From: Adiantum capillus-veneris
Lineage: Eukaryota; Streptophyta; Polypodiopsida; Polypodiales; Pteridaceae
Direction of reading: 5' to 3'
Length of the DNA stretch: 64,000 bases
NCBI GenBank assembly: GCA_014529385.2
Contig: CM043953.1
Span: 63,814,372-63,878,371, forward strand
Notes under the pieces: generated by a model
Told to the model about the DNA's origin: nothing
Database searches by the model: none
What the model saw: the letters and a program-made list of their open reading frames with translations, nothing else
Translations under genes and position numbers: made by a program
Shown: one piece after another, positions 1 through 11,100 of the stretch
Position numbering within the stretch: the first letter of the stretch is position 1
Layout of the letters: each line of letters begins with the position of its first letter

Positions 1-50
1 AAGTTGTACAATCCACATCTAGTGCCACTAGTCTGGAGGAACAACAACAC

Positions 51-3000
51 ATGATCTGCAATGTCATCCATAGGATTATCCAGTCCGAGAGGCAAAATCG
101 AGGAATAAACATACCTTCGACGGGTCCTATGCGATTTTTAGACACGGGCAAAGGGAAACAACCCACTCTATCACAAATGGAGACTCCCCCAGTGAGTCCC
201 ATCGATCCCCCATATGTTGTTTCGCCAGCGGTCTTAATGCAATCTGAGCCCACAAGTGATAGCTTTACTTTTCCAAGTCTAGCTCATCTTTCCCTGGATG
301 ACACCACGGATACCATGCCTACCCCAATGATGGGCATGCCAAGAAACACACCATGGACCTCGTTTGTTAGTAAAGCCCCGCTACATGGTAGCTCAATGCC
401 TGCAATAGTACCTACAAGTACGTACCAATCGTATGCACCTATGGGTCCACGTACTCATGTAGTCCCTACCACTCCCATTGTTTCAACTACCTATGCTCCA
501 CAACCACAATACACAAGTTCTTATTTCCATGGGACTATACCGGCTAGCATTAGCATGTCACATCCGACGTCTGCTATGCCTAGGGCCACTCATATGAACT
601 ATGGACCACCACATGGCACAACATCGTACCCAACGTGGAACCCAAGGGCTTCCTATGCGCCAAGCCCAATGCCAATACCTACTCCACATGTAGTCTCTGG
701 AGCAGCTTCACCCACGGTGCCTGCTCACTTAGGTGACTTGGCGACATTTGCTCAAGCTATAGGTCAATCTATTGCGGAGAATATGCGTAACACGCCTGAT
801 AGAGAGCCTCGAAGTAAGGCAGTACAAATAGCCAAGCTCACACAAAAATTTAGTGGAGACGGGGATGTGAGAAAGCATATCGAAGTGTTTGAACAAATAT
901 GCGATTCTCTAGGAGAACACAATGACCTACATAAGAGCAATGCTTTAAGCCTAACCTTAAGTGGAAAGGCTGGGGATTGGTATAGAACCTTAAGGGTGAA
1001 AGAAAAAACGATTTACCCTACTCTTAGGAGACTGTTCTTAAAAGAATACATACGAGAGGGAGTACTTTGGGGTGTAGCCTCTCAGCTCCAGAAATCCCAA
1101 CGAGAGGAAGGAGAGTCGGTGAGAGACTTTATAAGTCGCTTGAAGCATTTGAATTCTCGTTGTAATCCAAATGAGCGCTTCAACAATAACCAATTGCTTG
1201 ATAGATTCATTAGGGGATTACAACATTAGGATATCTACAATGGCCTAGTCATTAGAGGTATCACCACTTGGGAAGCAGTCACCACCAATGCGATCCAATT
1301 GGAGGATAATTTAATGATTCAAGGAGAAAGAGTGTCTGTTGAGCCTAAATCTATTAGCTCACAAGCATCGGGGCATCAACCAATGACCCTAAAGCCTATT
1401 GCTAAGGAGCCAAAGATATCTGAGATGACTTTAGCAGATCTCACCAAGGCTATTCAAGAGAGTCTTAGAGACAATCGTGCTCCGCAAAACAATCATATGT
1501 ATCCAAGAAGGGAGTAACAATGGTGCTCAGTATGCTATGGACCACATAGTACCAGTAAATGCCCTACTTTTAGAGTAAAATTCAATGGGAACTGCAATGC
1601 ATGTGGAAGGTATGGCCATCAAGCTAAGGATTGCATAGTATTTATGTGTGCGATGGCCAATAGACCAACCTTAGCATGGACAGACACACCTCGAGTGCTT
1701 GCATTGATGCCGGTCCCACCTCTTGAACAAACAACACAACACATGGTTCCTAGGGCCCAAAATGTTGTTCAAACAACACCCTTACCACCTCCAGTGCTAG
1801 GACCGCAACCACCACATCCGAGAATCACTTCTGTGAATCAAGTGGGTTGTGAGTCATCTATTTCTTGCTTGGAATGCTATGAGGAAGATATAGATCCTAA
1901 TATCGCCTATGGGATGGATGTGCTTGAAGAAAGTCCACAATACTACATGGAGGACTATTGGGGACAAGTCAAACTTGTATATCAAGTAGCTGCTCTTGCG
2001 GCAAGAGGCCAAAATATCAATTACACCACTAAGAGACCACCTCTTCAATGCTATGAGTGTGGAGGTCCACATCGTGTGGCCGAGTGTCCTATTAGGCTAC
2101 AAAAGAATGCCACACTAATGCAAACCAATCAAGCGAGCACGTCTACAATGACGATACTCATGTGTAATCAATGTGGCATAGATCATTTGATTGCCCAATG
2201 TCCAAATAATCTAAATGCACCAAAGATCACGCCATTAAACTTGATTGAAGTTACCGAGGAGCCATCACCAAGTACACCCGTGGTACCAATAAACGTACTC
2301 ACACGATCGATGCTCCAAAAACAAAATTATATTCTTGAGGAAAGAGACACGGCATCAATTGCCCAATCTCAGAAAAAGAAAAAAACACGAAGAAAGAGAT
2401 CGCAAAAAGCAGCGAAGTCAGACCCTAGTTCAAAGACCAACATAGGGACTGGTGACGACCCCGTATATATGAACCACGATGAAGAAGATTCTGATTCAGG
2501 TGAAACCATGGAGACCAAAACGACCACTAACATAGAAACCAACAAGGAAGATCTTCATGAGCCACAATGGCCAGGATCCAAAAAGAAGATAGGAACTTAC
2601 CCAAACCCTACAGAGGAGATTGAGCGAGTCAAGCAATTAAGGAGTTTGGTAGAAGATACCCAAAGGGATCTAGAACCAGTACCTAGGAAGATCCAGATTA
2701 CAGACACCGTGTTCCCTACGCAACAACAACCTCACCAAGTCCATAGACCCTTGGACATACCTAGTGTCATCCAAGAAGAAAGTGACTTAAAGTCATGGGA
2801 AATTGGGCGTACTCACTTCTTGATGGAAAGAATGTTTACAGAGGGACTACCTGATCCTATCAAAGAAATGGAGATCCCATCTTCCCCACGTCAAGGGACT
2901 CAAGGCCAAAAGGTGTCATTAAACATTGCCAAATTGATGGATTTCATGTCTTCAGAAGTTAGAACCACCATCATGTCCGAACTATATAAAGACCCCGAGC

Positions 3001-4533
3001 TAGTCTCAGCCCTTCGAGCCTTCCTCAATGGAGAACTGAAGTTTGGACTACCACAATTTGCACATATGGATGGAGCTGGGGAGATGCCAATAGAGGAGGA
3101 ACACTTAGATCCACAACCCAACTTAGATGAGAACCTTGTTATAGAAATACCTGTTAACAAGTTGGGACAATACTTTGAGGGTGATGAATCTAATGCGACT
3201 ATACCAATCACTACTAAGGGATTAATTGTGAAGGGAATCCTTGATGGTGGGGCTGGGGTTAGCATTGTGACTAAAAATTGCTGGGAAACTATGGGAAGAC
3301 CTCACCTTGCGACCATAACCATAGTAGTGAAGATGGCCAATGGGTCTATTGTTAAACCTATTGGGATGCTAGAAGATCTCAAGATCAAGGTCTTTGGACA
3401 TAAAATACGAGTTACCTTCATTGTTATGGATTTCTCCAAACACACTATGGCATCGGAGATGATCTTAGGACGTCCTTTCATGAGGGAAGCAAAAATGGTG
3501 CATGACTGGTCTAAAAACCATGTCTACTCGTAGTTCCAAGATTCTATCATTCGAGTGGATCTTGTTACTGGTCGAGCACATCCCCTAGGAAATAGGTTTA
3601 TAATTGATCATAGATCTGACACCACAGTTCACTCGGCTCCATTGCAGTATTGTTACACGTGTAAAGCGGACACTGATGATGAAGATTCTCCTTATATGGA
3701 TGTACTACCTGGGATGACTCAGTCAGATAATGTGGATTGGGTCCACCTAGCAACAACCATAGACACTTGGGGAAATAGGGGAACAACCTGGGTAACACTT
3801 GAGGGGGATGAAATGCCTGTACCTTTAAATATTCTACAAGCAATGCATATAGCTTCTGAAAAGACTCATCCTAATATAACGAAGAAAACATACAAGTGGG
3901 TCCCTAAAGCTTCTTTAGCGACCATGGGTAGTGCTAAAAAACAGAAGCCTTGTAAGAAACGTACCACTCGCCCCAAGAAATGTAAAGAAATGCTGCGATG
4001 GATTCCTAAACAACTATTGGAAGCCCAAGGCTACTATCAAGGAAATGATCAAATCTGGGTGCCAAAACGTAGATTATGTTCTTACCTGTCACTTGACCCA
4101 TGCGAGCCCAATCCTGTAGCTCCAAATTGAATCAACGATCATGGAAAGGAAAAAAAAAACAGAATGCTACACACCCGCTCCAGAGCTAGTTTGGGTACCA
4201 AAGAAAGAACGATTTGTTCCACCTAGCTCAGGAAGGGGGGAGTCCCATGAAGCTTCTAGCTCCTCATATAATGCATCCATAGAGGTAAAATCTTCTCCAC
4301 AGCCTCCACCTACAGTAGTGGACCTCCATAAAGCTACAAAGGAATCCACACTTCCTAGTGTTCAAGAATCACCTGATGAACCACTTCAAGTTCGATCCTA
4401 GGAGAGTACCTTACCACCCTTGCAACTCGATGAGGCACCTAAGGTAATAGAAAACTACTGGCAAAAATCCTCACCTATTATTGACTGGAACAATTGGTTT
4501 CAAAGGGTGACGAGCTCATTTCAAACGGTATGA
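51..4533 (+). pseudogene. Gag-protease polyprotein of copy A, broken by four in-frame stops
   Basis: One reading frame runs from 51 to 4130, interrupted only by TAG at 1227, TAA at 1515, TAG at 3531 and TGA at 4128; the tail continues in another frame (4141-4401). The N-terminal third is Pro/Ser/Thr-rich. A retrotransposon gag domain follows (about residues 260-390, with IEVFEQICDSLGEH and DFISRLKHLNSRC). Four CCHC-type zinc knuckles come next: three have the short CX2CX3HX4C spacing (for example CYECGGPHRVAEC) and one the canonical CX2CX4HX4C spacing (CNACGRYGHQAKDC). A retropepsin-like domain near 3230-3500 has the motif ILDGGAGVSIV and the later hallmark ILGRPFM. No RT, RNase H or integrase follows. 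Copies B and C have the same organisation. The element would bind its RNA through gag and process gag with the protease, relying on other elements for copying (inferred). Confidence 0.85.
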
Positions 4534-4540
4534 TCTACCC

Positions 4541-4554
4541 AAGGAAGGGGGGAG
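4541..4554 (+). other. Polypurine-tract-like site after gag
   Basis: The run AAGGAAGGGGGGAG directly precedes TGTTTGCTGACAG, which looks like an LTR start. A related tract precedes the real 3' LTR at 16286-16298, and copy C has the same arrangement near 39465. This may be a relic of an older LTR boundary. Confidence 0.6.
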
Positions 4555-4730
4555 TGTTTGCTGACAGTCATCATTCACTCATTCTCCTCTCAACCTTCCT
4601 CCTTGACCTCTTAATTTTTGATCTTAGGGAATGTACATATAAAGCCTTATACTCACAAAAAAAATAAAAAAAAAATAAAGAGCAAGAGCAATTAGCAAAT
4701 GAGTATGCACAGTAAAAGTAGTAGAGATCC
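4555..4730 (+). repeat. LTR-start-like segment with a TATA box, relic in copy A
   Basis: The segment begins TGTTTGCTGACAG and contains a TATA-like ACATATAAAGCC near 4632. The reverse complement of copy C (39300-39462) matches it through this TATA region. It does not match the element's actual LTR (TGTTAACC start). It is probably a remnant of a second, different LTR kept inside the element. Confidence 0.45.
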
Positions 4731-5344
4731 TTTCGGTGATACAGGTAGCTGGAGCACCCTTTTTGTGACCTCGCCATAGGCTATGTACTAGTGAGTCCTA
4801 TTTGATGCTCGAGTTCTATTGTTGGCAGTTTATGCATACAGATACAGTCTATATTTTGGGTTCCTACTGCTCTACTTCTGGGGAAACTCTGTCGAAATTT
4901 TCCCAAGTTATGATGGCTGGTTTTTTGGTATTTTGAGCCATTTATGCTGTTATGCTGCTGAAATTTTGGCAAAATCAGAGGTTGAGTCAGGTGTGCCTTC
5001 TTGGGAGCTTCATGGTTGGCTTTAATGGATGATCAAAATGGCCCTCAGTTCACTCCTTTTCATTTAACTCAAAGAATTCAGATTCATGTTCATGTGTCTA
5101 GGAAGATCTTTTTCCAACAGCGCATAGTCTTTATGTTTGGGCCAAGAAGATTGAGAGAGATCCTGGAATGTCCTTTGCCTGTTGTAATTCCGATGATCAA
5201 CTATGAAAACTCATTTGATGTGCATGTGTTTGTCCTTATCTAAAGCTGAGCTCCATTGAAGTTTCTGGGGGTTGAGTAGTGAAAAGTTTTGGGTTCTTGC
5301 ACGTGTGTTCGAAGAGGTTCTTAAAGCATTAAGCTTGGGTAGCC
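4731..5344 (+). other. Leader of the gag-only element; no gene seen
   Basis: The similarity to copy C stops near 4725-4740. The GT-rich stretch that follows leads into the gag-like ORF at 5345 and shows no LTR end or clear primer site, so the 5' LTR of that element appears deleted. Small ORFs here have no recognisable motif. Confidence 0.4.
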
Positions 5345-6835
5345 ATGACTTTCTCTTATCCGGAATTTCATGGAAGAAGTGGTGAAGATGCGGAAGACTT
5401 TCTGGAGCAAGTCGAGGTGGCATGCATAAGCAACAATATGTGTGATGAGGAGAATATTTTGAGGCTATTTGGATTGCTTTTGAAAGATGGGGCCCTTGTT
5501 TGGTTCATGGATTTGGAAGCTAAAGAAGCAGTGGCTTCTTCTTATGGTTTGAGTCTTGACAAGTTTATAGAAGCTTTTTTAGAGCGTTTCCAGGTTTTTG
5601 AAGATGCAAATGAAGTATGGAATGAACTCGATGCTCTTAAGCAAGGTTCTTGTCAAGGTGTTGATGCCTATGTACAAGGTTTTACAGATTTATGGACTCG
5701 TTGGTGTGTTGCTCTTAAGGATGAGACCCCCCCTTATTCATTGAAGAAAAGTTTTTTTGTTGATGGTTTGTCACCTTGGTTGCGGTTCGAGGTTGAGTTG
5801 AAGAGGCCCGAGTCTTTTGAAGATGCAGTATGCATTGCAAAGCACAAGGAATGGAAGTTTAAGCGTCTTGAGGAACATGGTATCAGTACAGGTATGCATG
5901 TGCAAGATGGATTTGGCATGGAAGATGAAGTTAAGCCTAAGCAGGTGAAAAGTAGCCTATCCTATGATGTTTCTCGTTTCTTCCCAAGGTCTATTGTGAA
6001 GCGTAAAGATGATTTGCACGTTGACAGATTTATGGAAGAGCCTAAAGAGGTGAGTAATGCTTTGGATACAGGATTGAAAAGTCTTGAAGAGGATGCATTG
6101 GCTACTTGTGTACCTTGTGATTCTGGGTGTGAGTGTGAGGTTGAGGTTATTGATGATGAGCACGTATCTTTGGATACTAGTTCCTTGGAAATTAGGGAAG
6201 AGGGCAAGGTTGAGAGCCATTTTGTGGATTTGTTGGATGTGGAGCCTATTTTGAAGCCATATTTTGATGTATGTGTAGTGATTGAACAGATTTGTGAGCA
6301 TGATTGTGGTTTAGAGCAGGGATCTGTATGCTTGGAGACTGATGAACCCATGCTAGAAGCTATGGATAGTGGTGATAGCCATGATTATGATGTGGATGAA
6401 GTTATGTGTGATGATGAGTATGCTTATGATGATGAGAAGGGGTTTGGCATATATGAGTCCAATCTCAGCTATGTGGATGCCTATGCTAGGGATATGTGTG
6501 CTGCGGGGATACTTTTGTGCTTTGGATATCAACAACTTTACCTTCACACAATGCTTTTAGCTACTTGGGTGCATGATTTGCAGGTTGTTGCTATGGCTGG
6601 TGAAGCCAAGATGCCAGGTGATATGTCACTTGAGTTGTCTCTATCGGTTGGGTTGAATGTGGCATGCAATATTTATGCTTTTGGAACTCCAGAGAGGGTG
6701 GATGTGTTAGTTGGATATGCCTATGGTGCATTTTGGTTGATTGTTGACAAATGTAGGTGTGGTGTTATGATGCTTCTTGTGAATCATGCGATATGCCTTT
6801 GGCCTTTTGATCCAGGTGGAATGAGCATCTACTAG
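5345..6835 (+). CDS. Gag-like protein, single 496-codon ORF
   Basis: Residues 1-180 look like a retrotransposon gag domain: an opening FHGRSGEDAEDFLEQVE, then LVWFMDLEAK, FLERFQVFEDANEVWNELDALKQ, a VDAYVQGFTDLW segment and FFVDGLSPWLRFEVELKRPESFEDAV. The middle (about 190-390) is very acidic with many Asp, Glu and Cys residues. The last 110 residues are hydrophobic and Cys-rich. There is no zinc knuckle, protease, RT or integrase. The ORF is followed within 30 bp by a purine-rich tract and an LTR start, so it is probably the only gene of a non-autonomous gag-only element. The codons are rich in T and G, unlike copy A around it. I chose the ATG at 5345 because the gag homology begins right there. 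The ORF is intact, so it may be young or under constraint. Confidence 0.75.
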   Translation: MTFSYPEFHGRSGEDAEDFLEQVEVACISNNMCDEENILRLFGLLLKDGALVWFMDLEAKEAVASSYGLSLDKFIEAFLERFQVFEDANEVWNELDALKQGSCQGVDAYVQGFTDLWTRWCVALKDETPPYSLKKSFFVDGLSPWLRFEVELKRPESFEDAVCIAKHKEWKFKRLEEHGISTGMHVQDGFGMEDEVKPKQVKSSLSYDVSRFFPRSIVKRKDDLHVDRFMEEPKEVSNALDTGLKSLEEDALATCVPCDSGCECEVEVIDDEHVSLDTSSLEIREEGKVESHFVDLLDVEPILKPYFDVCVVIEQICEHDCGLEQGSVCLETDEPMLEAMDSGDSHDYDVDEVMCDDEYAYDDEKGFGIYESNLSYVDAYARDMCAAGILLCFGYQQLYLHTMLLATWVHDLQVVAMAGEAKMPGDMSLELSLSVGLNVACNIYAFGTPERVDVLVGYAYGAFWLIVDKCRCGVMMLLVNHAICLWPFDPGGMSIY

Positions 6836-6863
6836 TGCTGCTGCTGAGCATGAATGCTCTAGC

Positions 6864-6885
6864 AGGCTAGGGGGTGGGCAAATTA
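6864..6885 (+). other. Polypurine tract of the gag-only element
   Basis: The purine-rich GGCTAGGGGGTGGGCAAAT lies just before the LTR start TGTCAGG. Position and composition fit a plus-strand primer. Confidence 0.55.
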
Positions 6886-8031
6886 TGTCAGGAGTTTTTT
6901 GGAGTAAGGGATTGCGCATATGTACATACACATGCATGGTGCATCAAATAAGGAATTGCCCATTTTCCAGAGCCAGGTGGTTACGTGGGGCCCACATGTG
7001 TACAGGTAGGGCAACATGTACATAGTGCATCGATTTTCACTATTACCAGTACCACTGTGTTTTTTCTATAATAAAGAGGAGTTGTAGCGCGTAAAACTTT
7101 TCGAGGAAGCTATCCGCGGGCCGACGACATGAGGTAAGCAGGTACGTCAAATGGCATCGAGTGACGTTAGGAGGTCGAACGGGGTCAATACTTGCACGCG
7201 GAGAAGTATGGACACGACGTGGGTGTTTTCTTGTGATACTTATGCAGAGAGATCATCATGAGGACAAATTTTTGGGGCCACTTCACGTGGTTGCGGGATG
7301 CATTATTTGGAAAAAGCTGAGTGCCAGGTGTGCGAATGATGCAAAAAGGTGACAACTATGCACTGCGAGGTCAGTTTTTGGTATGTTCGGGGTCCGTTTG
7401 AGGTCATCTAAAAGGCCAAGGGTGCCCAAGTAATAAATCTAAGTGTGGGAACTGAAAAAACTAAGAGAAGACCAGAAAAAATGTGGAGAAGTGAGGAGGA
7501 ACAGCCGCAGGTGTGTTTTTGGGGTTTTTGGAGCCTGTTTTGGCCTTAAAGTGCTCATCCGAGGTCGGATTTGAGCACTTTGACATTGTAGACTGGGGTT
7601 TTGGGCCGTTCCGGACGCGATGGCGCTGTCCATTTTGCCAAATTCCTCACTCTTTTCCTGCTGTTTTTCTGTGTAAGTTTCTCCTATGAGCGAAGTTTCT
7701 GCTCTAGTTTGTGATTGTATCTGGTATCTTTTACCCATATTGTGTGAGTTGTTTGCCCCATTGGTGTTGGCCCAAGCTCATTTGTATCTAAACATCAGAA
7801 ATTCTCCTCTTTTGAGCTGAGTTTTTTGGGCGTGTGTGTGTGTGTGTGGAGTGGGCAAGTGGATAGTTTCTCTCCTCTCACTCCAGAGGTGTGTTCCCTG
7901 TCTCGGCGAGGTGTGTTGTGTAAGCCGAGTGGTGCCCCATAGTGTGTGTGTGTATCTTCCCAAGAGTGTGTGTCGGGTCGTTATAGAGGCGCTCTATGTG
8001 TTTTCATCCCGCTCACAACGTCGTCATCACA
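6886..8031 (+). repeat. 3' LTR (about 1,146 bp) of the gag-only element
   Basis: The stretch starts TGTCAGG and ends GTCATCACA (TG...CA) after a polypurine tract. It contains a TATA-like sequence about 180 bp in. The matching 5' LTR is not in the window, so the right boundary rests on the CA end and on the start of unrelated sequence at 8032. Confidence 0.6.
7066..7075 (+). promoter_or_regulatory. TATA-like box in the LTR
   Basis: CTATAATAAAG lies in the first fifth of the LTR, where the U3 promoter is expected. This is motif and position only. Confidence 0.4.
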
Positions 8032-8138
8032 AACATGATTCTAAGCATGCATACTAGTTAAATTTGTGCACAATTAAAAAGAGGACTAGTCATATAAGAC
8101 AAAAACATGAGTCATTTAAAATAAATTTGTACATTTGA

Positions 8139-11100
8139 TTACTCTAATGTAGCATTGTAAGCATTGACAAGGTTCATACTATCCTTAAGTTGTACTCCTT
8201 GCATCCATTTAGCATCTTCAAAAGGATAATTTTTGAACTTAATAAGATACCGTCGGATTATCTTACCATGTCGTAGTACCTTGTCTTCATGCCAAAGGAC
8301 AGCTTCGGGTTGTAGCACCTCTTCTTGGTCTTTGACTTCGGGAGGGTCTTCAATAATTGGTTCAATTGGTGGCTCTCCTTTGTAGGGCTTAAGTAAGCTT
8401 ACATGAAAGGCATTGTGTATAAGCCAATGGTTGGGCAACTTGAGTTGATAAGCCGTCTCATTGATAGGCTTCAAGATTTGGAAAGGACCATAGTATCTTT
8501 TTGCTAGTTTAGTATAATACTTTTGATGGCCCGTAGGATTTTTGCCCGTCGTTTGCCTTAATCGAGCCTTAGGAAACTTGAGTAAGACCCAATCATTTTC
8601 TTTGAACATTAAGGCTCTTCTGTGCTTATCAGCAGCAGCTTTTTGCCTTTGTTGAGAGATGGCTATAGCCTCCCTAATCTTTTGAAAAGATTCTTGTAGG
8701 TCACGGCTATACTCATCGGCGGCGAAGATCTTCCCATGTACTTTCAGTAGCAAGGGACTTTTAGGTCTTCCCTCTATGATATCGAAATGTGCTTTCCCCG
8801 TAGAAGTATGTACAGTATTATTGTAGGCATACTCTACTAGCGGTAAATACTTTTCCCATTGTGAGCGTTGATCTAATTCGGTAACATAAGTTTTGAGTAG
8901 ATCGAGTATCGTAAGATTGGCTATCTCACTTTGGCCATCCGTTTGTGGGTGATAGGCCGAAGAGAAATTCAATATTGTTCCTAGATTTTCAAAGAGACCT
9001 TTCCAGAAATTACTGGTCATTCTAGGATCTCTATCTGACACGATGGATGTGGGTAATCCATGGTGCTTGAAAATCTGAGATATGAAGAGAGTTGCCATTT
9101 GGTGTGCCTTAATAGTCTTTTTGACAGGAATGAAATGTGCTTGTTTGCTAAACCTGTCGACTATTTTCCATATTCCTGTATTCCCATGGATAGACTTGGG
9201 AAATGCAAAGATGAAATCCATGGATATACTCTCCCATGGTGAATTTGGAATAGGCAATGGCTGGAGTAATCCAGGTTGCTTCCCTCTATCATACTTGGTC
9301 TTTTGGCATACTACACATTTTGAAACATACTCTTGTATGTCCACTTTCATGGTAGGCCAATAGAAATACGTCTCTACTCCTTGGAGAGTAGGTTGAATAC
9401 CTCTATGCCCTGCATATGGAGGAGTATGGGATTCATACATAACCTTCTCACGAAGGGAATGAGTAACACATAGCCTATTGCCGTGGAGAAGATAACCATC
9501 CTGCAAGGTGAATGGTTCCTCTTTCTTCCCCAAAGCAAGGGCTGACAATATGTCTCTAAAGTCAGGGTCAGTAGCATACTCATCTATCATAGAGGATAGA
9601 TCATTGTGAGTAGCTATAGACACCGCATTAACTTTTGGTCATCGTGAAAGTGCATCAGCAACTTGATTGTGCTTACCAGCTATGTGAGCAATATGGAAAT
9701 TGAATTGTGAAAGAAAATTTGCCCACCTCATTTGTTTGTCGGAAAGCTTGGTTTGCGTCATGAAATACTTGAGACTTTGGTGGTCGGTTCGTAGGATAAA
9801 TGAAGTCCCCAATAGGTAGTGCTTCCATGTGTCTAGAGCATGTAGAACAGCTAAAAGCTCTTTCTCATAAATGCCCAAGACTCGTTCATCACCATTGAGC
9901 CTTCGGCTCTCATATGCTATGGCATGCCCTTCTTGAAGCAAAACCGCTCCAAGGCAATCACCACAAGCATCACATTGGACCTCAAATGGCTTTGAGAGAT
10001 CCGGAAGCACGAGGACTGGTTGGGAAGTAAGCTTCTCTTTGAGTTTTTCAAAAGCATTTTGCTCCTTAGCAGTCCATACAAACTTAGTTAAGTCGTGTAG
10101 TGGTCCTGCTACTTGAGAGAATTTTGCTATGAAGCGTCTATAGTATGCACACATACCAATAAAGATTCTTAGCTCATGTAGATTTCTTGGGTTAGGCCAT
10201 GCTTTTATTACCTCTAACTTTGATGGATCCATTTGGATACCATCTATAGAGATAATATGACCTAAGTATTGAATCTCTTGAAGGAAGAATTCGCTTTTCT
10301 TTTGGTTGAGATAAAGCTTGTTCTCCCTCAATGCTTGAAAAATCACTTGGAGATGCTGCTTATGTTCCTCCAAAGACTTGGAGTAGATGATGATATCATC
10401 AAAGAACACTCCAGTGAATTTTCGATATGGTCTAAAAATTTTCTCCATCAAACGATTGAACGTAGCTGGTGCATTAGTCAAGCCAAAAGGCATGACTAGA
10501 TATTCATAAAGACCAAACGTTGTGCGAAACGCGGTCTTTAAGATATCTTCATCCAATATCCTTATTTGATGATAGCCACTCTTAAGGTCAATCCTACTGA
10601 AGTAGGTAGAGCCTTGTAGCTTATCAAACAGATCTTCTACCCGAGGTACGGGAAATCTGTTTTTGATAGTGATATGGTTTAGTGCTCGATAGTCCACACA
10701 CATACGGTATGTACCATCTTTCTTTTGCACTAAAAGGACTGGAGAACAAAAGGGAGAGGAACTAGGCCTCACCATCCCTTTGTCTACCAGCTCTTGTACT
10801 TGCTTCATGATCTCCTCTTGTTGAGCTTGTGAGACTCGATAAGGAGGCTTGTTAGGTGGTGAGCTTCCAGGAAGGAGCTCAATACGATGGTCATCATCCC
10901 CTCGTTTTGGAGGTAAGTCCATAGGGATATCATCGATGAACACATCTTGGAATCCTTTTAGAAAATTAGACAAGTCTAACTCTTCTTGATTCCTATCATT
11001 TACATTTGATGAAACATTAGTATCTTTTGGAGACTCTTTGACAAAAATCATGTACGCAAAAACAGAGCTCTTCATTGACTTATCAAAAGAAAGAGGATTT

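Noticed and set aside
2900-3265. Minus-strand 121-codon ORF, also seen at 40760-41125 on the + strand
   Set aside because: It is the antisense shadow of the protease region and repeats only because the element does.
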